Of a stretch of 64,000 bases of DNA, positions 45,557 to 54,116 are shown in pieces. Origin of the DNA: Austwickia chelonae NBRC 105200 (GTDB lineage Bacteria; Actinomycetota; Actinomycetes; Actinomycetales; Dermatophilaceae); NCBI RefSeq assembly GCF_000298175.1, contig NZ_BAGZ01000002.1, forward strand, positions 1 through 64,000, written 5' to 3'. The position numbers and the translations under genes are program-made. Each line of letters begins with the position of its first letter. Within the stretch, counting starts at the first letter, position 1. The notes under the pieces were generated by a model. It ran no database searches, was not told the origin of the DNA, and worked only from the letters and a program-made list of their open reading frames with translations.

Positions 45557-47383
45557 TCAGAATCTGGCCGGTTCGCGGTAGATACCCCATTCCTGGCGCA
45601 GTGCGTCGCAGATCTCCCCCAGGGTGGCTTCCGCGCGGACGGCGTCGAGCATGGCGGGGATCAGGTTCTCGTCGGTGCGGGAGACCTCGACCATGTGTGC
45701 CAGCGTGCTCTCGACCGCGGCCGGGTTGCGGCCGGCTTTGCGGGCGGTCAGTGCCCGGACCTGCTCGCGTTCGACTTCGTGGCTGACGCGCAGGATCTCC
45801 AACTCGTGGCTGACGGAGTCGGTGAGGCAGGTGACACCGACGACCTTCTTCGTGCCCTGCTCGAGCGCGATCTGATGGTGGAAGGCGGCGTCGCCGATCT
45901 CGGACATGAACCAGCCGTCCTCGATGCCGCGCAGCAGACCGGAGGTGATCGGGCCGATCTGGTGCCCGGTCGAGCCGTCGGCTCCGGTTTCCTGACCGTG
46001 CTCGCCGAGCTCGCGGATCTTGTCGAAGATCCGCTCCGCCTCGGCCTCGATCTTGTCGGTGAGCGCCTCGACGTACCAGGAGCCCCCGAGCGGGTCGGCG
46101 ACATTGGTGATCCCGGTCTCCTCCATGAGGACCTGTTGCGTACGCAGCGCCACCTCCGCCGATTGTTCGGTCGGCAGGGCGAGGGTCTCGTCGAGGGCGT
46201 TGGTGTGCAGGGAGTTGGTGCCGCCCAGGACGGCGGAGAGCGCCTCGACCGCCGTACGGACGACGTTGTTGAGCGGCTGCTGTGCGGTGAGGCTGACGCC
46301 GGCGGTCTGGGTGTGGAAGCGCAACTGCTGCGCCTTCTCGGTCTCCGCGCCGTAGACATCACGCAACCAGCGGGCCCAGATACGGCGGGCGGCACGGAAC
46401 TTCGCGATCTCCTCGAAGAAGTCCACGTGGGCGTCGAAGAAGAAGCTCAGGCCCGGGGCGAAGGAGTCGACGTCGAGGCCGCGGGAGAGGCCGAGTTCGA
46501 CGTAGCCGAAGCCGTCGGCGAGCGTGAAGGCGAGTTCCTGCGCGGCCGTGGCCCCGGCCTCGCGGATGTGGTAGCCGGAGACCGAGAGCGGTTTGTACGC
46601 GCGGATGTTCTTGTCGCAGTACTCCATCAGGTCGCCGATCAGGCGCAGGTGCGGCTCGGGCGCGAAGAGCCATTCCTTCTGGGCGATGTACTCCTTGAAG
46701 ATGTCCGTCTGCAGCGTGCCGTTGAGCTTGGCGATGTCACAGCCCTGGCGTTCGGCGGCCACGAGGTACATGCAGAATGCCGGCACCGCCGGGCCGGAGA
46801 TCGTCATCGACGTGGTGACCTGGTCGAGTCTGATGTCGGAGAAGAGCACGTCCATGTCGGCGGCGGAGTCGACGGCGACCCCGCAATGGCCGACCTCGCC
46901 CAGGCTCATCGGGTCGTCGGAGTCGCGCCCCATCAGGGTCGGCATGTCGAAGGCGACCGAGAGTCCGCCGCCGCCGCGGCCGAGGATCATCTTGTAGCGC
47001 TCGTTGGTCTGTTCGGCATTGCCGAAGCCGGCGAACTGACGGATGGTCCAGGTCCGGCCGCGGTATCCGGTGGCGTGCAGGCCGCGGGTGAAGGGGTACT
47101 CCCCCGGCCAGCCGATCCGGTCGAACTCGGGGTCGGCGGCGGCTTGCTCGTCGGTCGGTCCGTAGACCGGCTCGACCTCCATGCCGGAGAGCGTGGTGAA
47201 GTCGGCGTCCCTGACCTTCCCGGCGGCCAGGGCAGCGTTGTAACGCTGCTGCCAACGCTGGCGTCCGGTCGCTCCCGCTGCGGTCTCCAGGGTGTAGACG
47301 GGGAGCGCGTCGTGGCCGCGTCGGGGGGCCTCGGCCAGCATCGGATCGGGGCCGGTCGGATCCGTCGTCGTCATGGTCCACAT
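45557..47383 (-). CDS. Acyl-CoA mutase large subunit, isobutyryl-CoA mutase type (IcmA-like)
   Basis: 608 aa substrate-binding barrel of the adenosylcobalamin-dependent mutases; it lacks the C-terminal B12-binding domain, so it needs a separate small subunit not seen in this window. At the positions that set specificity it has Phe117 (RQFAGF, where methylmalonyl-CoA mutase has Tyr89) and Gln235 (KEYIAQ, in place of Arg207). This Phe/Gln pair is the signature of isobutyryl-CoA mutase, which interconverts n-butyryl- and isobutyryl-CoA. MeaB-type GTPase, thiolase and ccr genes in the window fit butyryl-CoA traffic. The start may be the ATG at 47374 instead. Other CoA substrates of this subgroup remain possible. 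Confidence 0.88.
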   Translation of the reverse strand: MWTMTTTDPTGPDPMLAEAPRRGHDALPVYTLETAAGATGRQRWQQRYNAALAAGKVRDADFTTLSGMEVEPVYGPTDEQAAADPEFDRIGWPGEYPFTRGLHATGYRGRTWTIRQFAGFGNAEQTNERYKMILGRGGGGLSVAFDMPTLMGRDSDDPMSLGEVGHCGVAVDSAADMDVLFSDIRLDQVTTSMTISGPAVPAFCMYLVAAERQGCDIAKLNGTLQTDIFKEYIAQKEWLFAPEPHLRLIGDLMEYCDKNIRAYKPLSVSGYHIREAGATAAQELAFTLADGFGYVELGLSRGLDVDSFAPGLSFFFDAHVDFFEEIAKFRAARRIWARWLRDVYGAETEKAQQLRFHTQTAGVSLTAQQPLNNVVRTAVEALSAVLGGTNSLHTNALDETLALPTEQSAEVALRTQQVLMEETGITNVADPLGGSWYVEALTDKIEAEAERIFDKIRELGEHGQETGADGSTGHQIGPITSGLLRGIEDGWFMSEIGDAAFHHQIALEQGTKKVVGVTCLTDSVSHELEILRVSHEVEREQVRALTARKAGRNPAAVESTLAHMVEVSRTDENLIPAMLDAVRAEATLGEICDALRQEWGIYREPARF

Positions 47384-47513
47384 CTACTCGGCCCCCGGGC
47401 GGCGTGCCAGCGCTGGCGGAGACGATTCCGTCAACGGCGCATGCTCCTCCACGAGGCACTCCGCCGCGCCCGTTCGGCCCACATCTCGGCGCCGGACGGC
47501 GACGCCGAGAAGG

Positions 47514-47831
47514 TCAACCTTCCTGGGCCCTCCGCATGAGAGCTTCCTCCAAGCGGTCGAGCTTGCCCTGCATCTCACCGGTACGCCCCGGGCGGATGTC
47601 CGCCTTCAGGACCAAGGAGACGCGCGGACTCACCTCGGCCACCGCGTCACAGCAGCGTTTCACCACCGCCATGCACTCGTCCCATTCACCTTCGATCGTG
47701 GTGAACATCGAGTCGGTGCGATGAGGCAACCCCGAGGCCCGCACCTGCTCGACGGCCGCAGCCACGGCGTCGTGCACCGAACCGGTCTCGTCGGCGGCCA
47801 CCGCGGGGGCGACCGAAAAGGCGATCAGCAT
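47514..47831 (-). CDS. MTH1187/YkoF-type thiamine-binding-like protein
   Basis: 105 aa ferredoxin-like alpha/beta protein: MLIAFSVAPAV, VRASGLPHRTDSMFTTIEGEWDECMAVVKRC, and VSLVLKADIRPGRTGEM. Members of this small family bind thiamine or its pyrimidine part; a regulatory role is unclear. It lies between the MeaB GTPase and the mutase. The ATG at 47831 gives the family N-terminus; TACTGT lies seven bases upstream, so it may also be transcribed from its own leaderless promoter. Confidence 0.75.
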   Translation of the reverse strand: MLIAFSVAPAVAADETGSVHDAVAAAVEQVRASGLPHRTDSMFTTIEGEWDECMAVVKRCCDAVAEVSPRVSLVLKADIRPGRTGEMQGKLDRLEEALMRRAQEG

Positions 47832-47838
47832 GCCGTCC

Positions 47839-47844
47839 ACAGTA
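47839..47844 (-). promoter_or_regulatory. -10-like hexamer TACTGT before the thiamine-binding-like gene
   Basis: TANNNT-type hexamer seven bases before the ATG at 47831, within the gap after meaB. It suggests an internal, nearly leaderless promoter in this gene series. Confidence 0.4.
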
Positions 47845-47906
47845 ATCCAGGGCAGAAGAACGGACCTGTCCGTGGGGCACACGCTCCTGGAGGAGGCGTC
47901 CCGGGT

Positions 47907-48875
47907 TCAGTCTCGCCCCAGCTGTTCGACGACCCGGTCCGCCGCCGTGTACGGATCGCTGGTGCCTTCCACCACCTGCCGGGCATAGGGTTCCAAGCCG
48001 TCACCGGCACGCAGATCACCCATCCGACCGCGCAGAGTGGCCAAGGCGATCGCCTCGATCTCACCGGCGGCCCGGGCCAGCCTGCGACGCGACAGTTCAC
48101 CGTGCTCGACCGCCCACGTCCGGTGCCCGGTCACCGCGGACGCCAGCTCGTCGACCCCCACCCCCTGGGCGGCGACCGTCCGCAGCACCGGTGGCCGCCA
48201 CGACGGGCCGTCGCCGCGCGCGCCCAACCGGACCATGTGTCGCAGGTCCCGCACGGTCGCGTCCGCTCCTGGCCGGTCGGCCTTGTTCACCACGAAGATG
48301 TCACCGATCTCGAGGATTCCGGCTTTTGCCGCCTGGATGCCGTCGCCCATGCCCGGGGCCAGGAGCACCACGGTCGTATCGGCCAGGCCGACCACCTCGA
48401 TCTCCGACTGTCCCACGCCGACGGTCTCGACGAGGACCACCTCGCAGCCGGCGGCGTCGAGGACCCGGACCGCCTGCGGAGTCGCCCAGGACAGGCCGCC
48501 CAGATGTCCTCGGCTGGCCATCGAACGGATGTACACCTCTGGGTCGAGGGCGTGATCCTGCATACGGACCCGGTCGCCGAGCAGGGCCCCTCCGGAGAAG
48601 GGTGAGCTGGGGTCGACCGCCAACACCCCGACCCGACGTCCCTGCGCCCGGAGGGCTCCGACCAACGCGCTGGTGCAGGTGGACTTGCCCACGCCGGGGC
48701 TTCCGGTCAGTCCGACGACATGGGCGCGTCCGGTGTGCGGCGCCAGCGCGGCCATCACCTCGCGCAGGATCGGAGAGGCTTCCTCCACCAGGGAGATCAG
48801 TCGGGCGACCGCCCGCGGGGAGCCCTCCTGCGCTTGGGAGACCAGTGCAGGGACGTCGATCGCGCGTCGGGACAT
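47907..48875 (-). CDS. meaB: MeaB/ArgK-type G-protein chaperone of B12-dependent acyl-CoA mutase
   Basis: GTPase that loads and protects adenosylcobalamin mutases. 322 aa from the ATG at 48875, which has AAGG seven bases upstream: Walker A GLTGSPGVGKSTCTSAL, VLAVDPSSPFSGGALLGDRVRM, the Mg-binding VETVGVGQSE, and guanine-specificity NKADRPGA. An N-terminal helical and a C-terminal dimerisation arm are present. It starts 17 bases after the thiolase stop and two genes before the mutase it should serve. Longer in-frame starts overlap the thiolase and are unlikely. Confidence 0.94.
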   Translation of the reverse strand: MSRRAIDVPALVSQAQEGSPRAVARLISLVEEASPILREVMAALAPHTGRAHVVGLTGSPGVGKSTCTSALVGALRAQGRRVGVLAVDPSSPFSGGALLGDRVRMQDHALDPEVYIRSMASRGHLGGLSWATPQAVRVLDAAGCEVVLVETVGVGQSEIEVVGLADTTVVLLAPGMGDGIQAAKAGILEIGDIFVVNKADRPGADATVRDLRHMVRLGARGDGPSWRPPVLRTVAAQGVGVDELASAVTGHRTWAVEHGELSRRRLARAAGEIEAIALATLRGRMGDLRAGDGLEPYARQVVEGTSDPYTAADRVVEQLGRD

Positions 48876-48891
48876 CAGCTGGCCTTGGTTC

Positions 48892-50112
48892 TCATGACGC
48901 CGGGACGGCGGATTGCCGCGGGACCCGGAGCAGGAGTGCATCGCCCTGGCCACCGCCGCCACACAGTCCGGCGGCGCCGACTCCGCCTCCGCGGCGGCGC
49001 AGTTCGAGAGCGAGGGTGAGCACGATGCGGGCCCCGGACATACCCAGGGGGTGTCCCAGGGCGATGGCTCCGCCGTGCGGGTTGACCTTCTCCGGGTCGA
49101 GACCGAGGAGACGTTGTGCGGCGATCCCGACGGCGGCGAAGGCTTCGTTGATCTCGACCACGTCGAGTTCCTGCGGGTCGAGGCCTTCCTTTCGGCAGGC
49201 CGCGGCGATGGCGCGGGCCGGTTGGGACTGCAGGGTGGAGTCCGGTCCGGCGACGGTGCCGTAGGCGCCGATCTCGGCCAGCCAGGACAGTCCTCGTTCC
49301 TGCGCGAGGGAGCGTCGGGTCACCACCACGGCGCAGGCTCCGTCGCTGATCTGGCTGGCCGATCCCGCCGTGACGGTCCCGGTGGGGCGGAAGGCCGGGC
49401 GGAGCCGGGAGAGTCCTTCGACGGTGGTGGAGGGTCTGATGCCTTCGTCCTGGTCCACGGTCGAGATCTCCCCGTCGGGTCGGGGGATGCTGACGGGGAC
49501 GATCTCCTCGGCGAACAGTCCGTCGGTGCGGGCCTGGGCGGCGAGTCGGTGGCTGCGGGCGGCGAAGGCGTCCTGTTCCTCGCGGGTGACATCGCCGTGG
49601 TTGGCCGACTCGGTCAGATCGCCCATCCCCTGGTCGGTGAAGACGTCCCAGAGACCGTCGTATTCCATGCTGTCGCGCAGGATCCGGTTCCCGTATCGCT
49701 GGCCTTCCCTGCTCTTGTCGAGCAGGTGAGGTGCGCGGCTCATCGATTCCATCCCCCCGGCGACGACGGTCGTGGCCTCGCCTGCGCGGATCATCTGGTC
49801 GGCCTGGGCGATGGCGGCCAGGCCGGACAGGCAGACCTTGTTGACGGTGAGGGCGGGCACGGTCATCGGGAGCCCTGCGGCGACTGCGGCCTGGCGGGCG
49901 GTGATCTGCCCGCAACCGGCTTGGAGGACGTGGCCCATGATGACGTGGTCGATCTGCGGGGGGTGCAGGCCGGAGCGTTCCAGGGCTCCGGCGATCGCGA
50001 TACCGCCCAAGGCGGTCGCCGGGAGGTCCTTCAGGGAGCCGAGGAGCCGTCCCATCGGGGTGCGCGCCCCGGCGATGATCACGGTCGGGTCGTCGGATCT
50101 GTTCTGGGACAT
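48892..50112 (-). CDS. Acetyl-CoA C-acetyltransferase (thiolase)
   Basis: Condenses two acetyl-CoA to acetoacetyl-CoA, or the reverse. 406 aa with the three thiolase motifs: acylated Cys in [23 protein letters not shown] (His), GHPLGMSG, and the late catalytic Cys in [15 protein letters not shown] lies six bases before the ATG. It leads the minus-strand series thiolase, meaB, thiamine-binding-like, mutase. Together with the 3-hydroxyacyl-CoA dehydrogenase and ccr at the right edge it could supply butyryl- or ethylmalonyl-CoA. Confidence 0.94.
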   Translation of the reverse strand: MSQNRSDDPTVIIAGARTPMGRLLGSLKDLPATALGGIAIAGALERSGLHPPQIDHVIMGHVLQAGCGQITARQAAVAAGLPMTVPALTVNKVCLSGLAAIAQADQMIRAGEATTVVAGGMESMSRAPHLLDKSREGQRYGNRILRDSMEYDGLWDVFTDQGMGDLTESANHGDVTREEQDAFAARSHRLAAQARTDGLFAEEIVPVSIPRPDGEISTVDQDEGIRPSTTVEGLSRLRPAFRPTGTVTAGSASQISDGACAVVVTRRSLAQERGLSWLAEIGAYGTVAGPDSTLQSQPARAIAAACRKEGLDPQELDVVEINEAFAAVGIAAQRLLGLDPEKVNPHGGAIALGHPLGMSGARIVLTLALELRRRGGGVGAAGLCGGGGQGDALLLRVPRQSAVPAS

Positions 50113-50496
50113 CGGGTCTCCAACCTCGTCGTCGAGCCGGTCCTCGTCACTCTAGTCAGGAGCCGTGCCGGATCGGCCGTCCGGACGTCGGGACATCGGG
50201 AAGGTGACGTGGCCCGCCGGTCGCGGCTGTGCACCTTCTGCTGCGATTCCCGGACCGGGATATCGGATTCGGAGCGAATTCGTTTCCGAGAGAATTCATC
50301 TCCAGTGAATTTGTCGATCGGACGGGGGCGGGGAATAGGAGAACGGAGCGCACGAAGCATCCAGGCGAAATATCCGACTTGCCGGTCACTAAACACCGAT
50401 GACCAAGGGTTCACAAAAGCCCTAATCCTACCCTTTGACGGACAAATTTCAGGGATTTCCACAGACGTGTCTTTTCTTCCCCGACAACGACTTTCC

Positions 50497-50512
50497 TGTG
50501 TCCTAAATCACA
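50497..50512. promoter_or_regulatory. CRP/FNR-family-like binding site upstream of arcA
   Basis: TGTGT-CCTAAA-TCACA matches the CRP-type TGTGA-N6-TCACA palindrome at nine of ten arm positions. It lies 200 bases before arcA. Crp/FNR-family proteins often switch on arginine deiminase operons at low oxygen or low energy; no such regulator is encoded in the window. Confidence 0.45.
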
Positions 50513-50532
50513 TGCGTGAACATGACACAGGA

Positions 50533-50546
50533 GTGCATATATTCGC
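50533..50546. promoter_or_regulatory. Possible ARG box near the arc promoter
   Basis: GTGCATATATTCGC resembles half-conserved ARG boxes (an A+T-rich centre flanked by TGNAT/ATTCN). The argR gene at the far end of the locus would be the natural partner. The match is partial. Confidence 0.3.
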
Positions 50547-50711
50547 CTTCGCGACCACGCAATGCGGCCGGAAGACTGTTTTTCTATTCATTCCCGCCGC
50601 CTTTCATGCACCAAACCCCTGTTCCCCCCTTCCCCGGCCTGTCTAAGGTCACAGCACCCACGGACGACCACGGGCCGTCCCGACGACGCGGTTCAGGAAA
50701 GGAAAAGGTCC

Positions 50712-51944
50712 ATGCCCAAGGCCTACGTAGGTTCCGAAGTCGGGCAGTTGAAGAGAGTCATTCTTCACCGCCCCGGCCAGGAGCTCGCCCGTCTCACCCC
50801 GGGCAACAAGGACGAGCTGCTCTTCGACGAGATCCCCTGGGTCGAGAAAGCCCAAGAAGAGCACGACCAGTTCGCCGAGACCCTCCGCAAACTCGACGTC
50901 GAAGTGCTCTACCTGCACGAGCTGCTCGCCGAGACCCTCGAGATCCCCCAGGCCCGGGATCACCTGCTCAAACAACTCCTCGACATCGAAGTCTTCGGAC
51001 CCGCAGCGATCGAACCCCTGACCCGCCTGCTGACCTCGATCACCGCCGACGAACTCGCCTCCTTCCTCATCGGCGGACTCACCAAGGACGAAGCCCTCGA
51101 ACACGGCGCCGATGTCACCAACTCCCTGGTGTTCTCCACCATGGACACCGACCGTTTCATCCTCGCCCCGCTGCCCAACCACCTGTTCACCCGCGACACC
51201 TCCTGCTGGGTGTACGGCGGCGTCGCCGTCAACTCGATGCGCTGGGGAGCGCGCATCCGCGAGTCGATGAACTACGACACCATCTACCGCTACCACCCGA
51301 CCCTGTCGGTCTGCGCCCCCTTCGAACGATGGGGCGGCGGACTCGGCGTCGGACACGCCACCATGGAAGGCGGCGACGTCCACGTCCTGGGACACGGCGC
51401 CGTCATGATCGGCATCAGCGAACGAACCTCACCACAAGGCATCGAACGCCTCGCCGGACAACTCTTCGCGAAGAAGGCCGCCGACAAGGTCATCGGCATC
51501 CAGCTGCCGTCCAGCCGCGCCACCATGCACCTGGACACCGTCATGTCGATGGTCGACGACCACAGCTTCACCAAGTTCGCCGGACTGGGCATGCTGCCCT
51601 CGTTCACCCTCGAGCCCGGCGACGGCGACGACGACCTCAAAGTCACCCGCCACGCCCCCGAACAGATGCACGACGCGATCGCCGCAGCACTGGGCGTCGA
51701 CACCATCCGCACCCTGACCGCACCGCAGAGCCTGGGTGCCGCCGAACGCGAACAGTGGGACGACGGATGCAATGTGCTGGCCGTACGACCCGGCGTCGTC
51801 GTCGCCTACGAACGTAATGTCACATCCAACCAGTTCCTGGAGGAGAACGGCATCGAGGTACATACCATCGCCGGATCCGAACTGGGGCGCGGCCGTGGCG
51901 GCCCGCGCTGCATGAGCTGCCCCATCGAACGAGAGGACATCTGA
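50712..51944 (+). CDS. arcA: Arginine deiminase
   Basis: Hydrolyses arginine to citrulline and ammonia, the first step of the ADI pathway. 410 aa: VGSEVGQLKRVILHRPG at the start, FTRDTSCWVYGG, the EGGDVHVLG substrate-binding segment, MHLDTVMSMVD with the catalytic His, and the nucleophile Cys400 in RGGPRCMSCP. The ATG at 50712 follows AGGAAAGGAAAAGG; a 50-residue in-frame extension is not homologous and is rejected. First gene of the arc operon; argF follows after three bases. Confidence 0.97.
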   Translation: MPKAYVGSEVGQLKRVILHRPGQELARLTPGNKDELLFDEIPWVEKAQEEHDQFAETLRKLDVEVLYLHELLAETLEIPQARDHLLKQLLDIEVFGPAAIEPLTRLLTSITADELASFLIGGLTKDEALEHGADVTNSLVFSTMDTDRFILAPLPNHLFTRDTSCWVYGGVAVNSMRWGARIRESMNYDTIYRYHPTLSVCAPFERWGGGLGVGHATMEGGDVHVLGHGAVMIGISERTSPQGIERLAGQLFAKKAADKVIGIQLPSSRATMHLDTVMSMVDDHSFTKFAGLGMLPSFTLEPGDGDDDLKVTRHAPEQMHDAIAAALGVDTIRTLTAPQSLGAAEREQWDDGCNVLAVRPGVVVAYERNVTSNQFLEENGIEVHTIAGSELGRGRGGPRCMSCPIEREDI

Positions 51945-51947
51945 GCC

Positions 51948-52949
51948 ATGGCGTTCAACCTTCGACACCGCAATTTCCTCAAGGAGATCGACTTCACCCC
52001 CGCGGAGTGGCGTCATCTGCTCACCCTGTCCGCAGACCTCAAACGGGCCAAATACAGCGGCACCGAGCGTCCTCGACTGAAGGGCAAGAATGTCGCCCTG
52101 ATCTTCGAGAAGACCTCCACCCGCACCCGGTGCGCCTTCGAGGTCGCCGCCTACGACCAGGGCGCCGGCGTGACCTACCTGGACCCCAGCGGATCCCAGA
52201 TCGGGCACAAGGAGTCGATGAAAGACACCGCGCGAGTCCTCGGGCGGATGTACGACGGCATCGAATACCGCGGCTCATCACAGGAACTCGTTGAGATCCT
52301 CGGCGAATTCGCCGGTGTCCCCGTCTGGAACGGACTCACCGACGAATGGCATCCCACCCAGATGCTCGCCGACCAGCTCACCATGATCGAACACTGCGAC
52401 AAGCCGATCTCCCAGATCACCTTCGCCTACCTCGGCGACGCCCGGAACAATGTCGGCAACTCCCTGCTGATCTCCGGCGCCATGGCCGGCATGGACGTCC
52501 GCATGGTCGCCCCCGAGAAACTGCAGAACGCCCCCGAGATCATCGCCAAGGCCAAGGAGATCGCGGAGAAGACCGGAGCCCGCATCACCGTCACCGACGA
52601 CGTCGAAGCCGGGGTCGCCGACTGCGACTTCCTCTACACCGACGTCTGGGTGTCCATGGGAGAACCGAAGGAGGTCTGGAACGAACGCATCGAACTGCTC
52701 AAGGACTACCAGGTCAACGCCACGTCCATGGCCGCCACCGGGAACCCCCACGTCAAGTTCATGCACTGTCTGCCGGCCTTCCACGACCGCAACACCACCG
52801 TCGGCGAAGAGATCTACCAGGCCACCGGCATGGAATCCCTCGAAGTCACCGACGAGGTCTTCGAATCCGAGGCCTCGATCGTCTTCGACCAGGCCGAGAA
52901 CCGCATGCACACCATCAAGGCCGTCATGGTCGCCACCCTGGGAGACTGA
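51948..52949 (+). CDS. arcB: Ornithine carbamoyltransferase (catabolic)
   Basis: Splits citrulline by phosphorolysis to ornithine and carbamoyl phosphate when run in the ADI direction. 333 aa with the carbamoyl-phosphate motif [35 protein letters not shown] and the ornithine-loop HCLPAFHD. Its place between arcA and arcC marks it as the catabolic form rather than the biosynthetic ArgF. GAGAGGA precedes the ATG. Confidence 0.96.
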   Translation: MAFNLRHRNFLKEIDFTPAEWRHLLTLSADLKRAKYSGTERPRLKGKNVALIFEKTSTRTRCAFEVAAYDQGAGVTYLDPSGSQIGHKESMKDTARVLGRMYDGIEYRGSSQELVEILGEFAGVPVWNGLTDEWHPTQMLADQLTMIEHCDKPISQITFAYLGDARNNVGNSLLISGAMAGMDVRMVAPEKLQNAPEIIAKAKEIAEKTGARITVTDDVEAGVADCDFLYTDVWVSMGEPKEVWNERIELLKDYQVNATSMAATGNPHVKFMHCLPAFHDRNTTVGEEIYQATGMESLEVTDEVFESEASIVFDQAENRMHTIKAVMVATLGD

Positions 52950-52958
52950 TCAACCACC

Positions 52959-53921
52959 ATGCGAATCGTCGTAGCGCTGGGCGGCAACGCCCTCCTGCAG
53001 CGGGGCCAGAAACCGGACGCGGCAACCCAGATCGCCAATGCCGAACGGGCCATCGCCTCCCTCGTGCCCCTCGCCCAGGAACACGAACTCGTCATCACCC
53101 ACGGAAACGGACCCCAGGTCGGCGTGCTCGCCCTGGAGTCCGCCCAGGACCCGCGGCTGTCCCAGCCGTACCCGCTCGACACCCTGGGCGCCGAGACCCA
53201 AGGCATGATCGGCTACTGGATCCTGCAGTCCCTGCAGAACCACCTGCCCGGATGCCAGGTCGCCGCCATGGTCAACCAGACCCTCGTCCTCGCCGACGAC
53301 CCCGCCTTCGAGGACCCCACCAAATTCGTCGGCGAGGTCTACGACGAAACCACCGCCAAGGCCAAGGCCGAGGAGATGGGCTGGGTCGTCAAACCGGACG
53401 GCGACTACTGGCGCAGGGTCGTCCCCTCGCCCACCCCCCAACGGGTGGTCGAGACCCGGATCATCCGTCAACTACTGAACAGCGGCGTACTCGTCGTGTG
53501 CAGCGGTGGCGGCGGCATCCCGGTGATCCGTAACGAGGAAGGCAAGCTGCGCGGCATCGAGGCCGTCATCGACAAGGACCTCAGCGCAGCAGTCCTCGCC
53601 GAACACCTCGAGGCGGACGCCCTGCTCATCCTCACCGACGTGCCCCACGTCATCCGGAACTTCGGCACCGACGACGCCGAACCCATCCGCCGCGCCACGC
53701 CCAAGGCCCTGCGTGACCTCGGCGCCCCGGCCGGCTCTATGGGCCCGAAGATCGAAGCGGCATGCCAGTTCGTCGAACTCACCGGCGACATGGCAGCCAT
53801 CGGCAGCCTGGAGGACGCCGCCGGAATGCTCGACGGCACCGCCGGGACCATCATCACCCCCGGTGGCGCCTACGGTTCGGTCGACGACCTCGGACCGCGC
53901 CGCCGTCCGATCACCGGCTGA
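52959..53921 (+). CDS. arcC: Carbamate kinase
   Basis: Transfers phosphate from carbamoyl phosphate to ADP, giving the one ATP of the ADI pathway. 320 aa amino-acid-kinase fold: IVVALGGNALLQRGQ, ITHGNGPQVGVLALE, VVCSGGGGIPVI, and IDKDLSAAVLAEHLEADALLILTDV. The start is nine bases after arcB. It is followed by two stable hairpins, so some transcripts probably end here. Confidence 0.96.
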   Translation: MRIVVALGGNALLQRGQKPDAATQIANAERAIASLVPLAQEHELVITHGNGPQVGVLALESAQDPRLSQPYPLDTLGAETQGMIGYWILQSLQNHLPGCQVAAMVNQTLVLADDPAFEDPTKFVGEVYDETTAKAKAEEMGWVVKPDGDYWRRVVPSPTPQRVVETRIIRQLLNSGVLVVCSGGGGIPVIRNEEGKLRGIEAVIDKDLSAAVLAEHLEADALLILTDVPHVIRNFGTDDAEPIRRATPKALRDLGAPAGSMGPKIEAACQFVELTGDMAAIGSLEDAAGMLDGTAGTIITPGGAYGSVDDLGPRRRPITG

Positions 53922-53958
53922 GGGACACCACGCCCAACCCCTCCCCGAAAATCTCGCC

Positions 53959-54026
53959 CCAGTCTCCGGGGTGTGCGCCACCCCGGAGACTGGCTCCCCT
54001 ATGCCCGACGGCAGCCCTCCGTCGGG
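53959..54026 (+). terminator. Tandem hairpins between arcC and the amidinotransferase gene
   Basis: A perfect 15-bp stem with a five-base loop (53959-53973 / 53979-53993), and an 8-bp stem with a seven-base loop (54004-54011 / 54019-54026). No T-run follows either. They may terminate part of the transcription, or protect the arcABC mRNA end. Confidence 0.65.
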
Positions 54027-54116
54027 CGGCGCATCGCCGCCGGAAACCGACGACGACGTGAAAATGCAGGACACAGTTCGGGACGCCCGACGCGCCCCTC
54101 CCTCAAGGAGAACGAC

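Larger units (their letters stand above)
50113..50711. other. Long A+T-richer divergent regulatory region between thiolase and arcA
   Basis: 599 bases. From about 50250 to 50620 it is clearly more A+T-rich than the rest of the window. It should hold the arc operon promoter. Visible elements are a CRP/FNR-like palindrome (50497-50512), a partial ARG-box-like GTGCATATATTCGC (50533-50546) and several T/A runs. ORFs running through it lack a plausible protein. Confidence 0.55.

Noticed and set aside
45557-47383. Methylmalonyl-CoA mutase alpha subunit
   Set aside because: Specificity residues are Phe and Gln rather than Tyr and Arg, and the B12-binding domain of MutB is missing.
44300-47539. Open frame of about 1080 codons on the plus strand over the mutase and membrane-protein genes
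   Set aside because: Shadow of the minus-strand mutase; no domain or signal and no promoter of its own.
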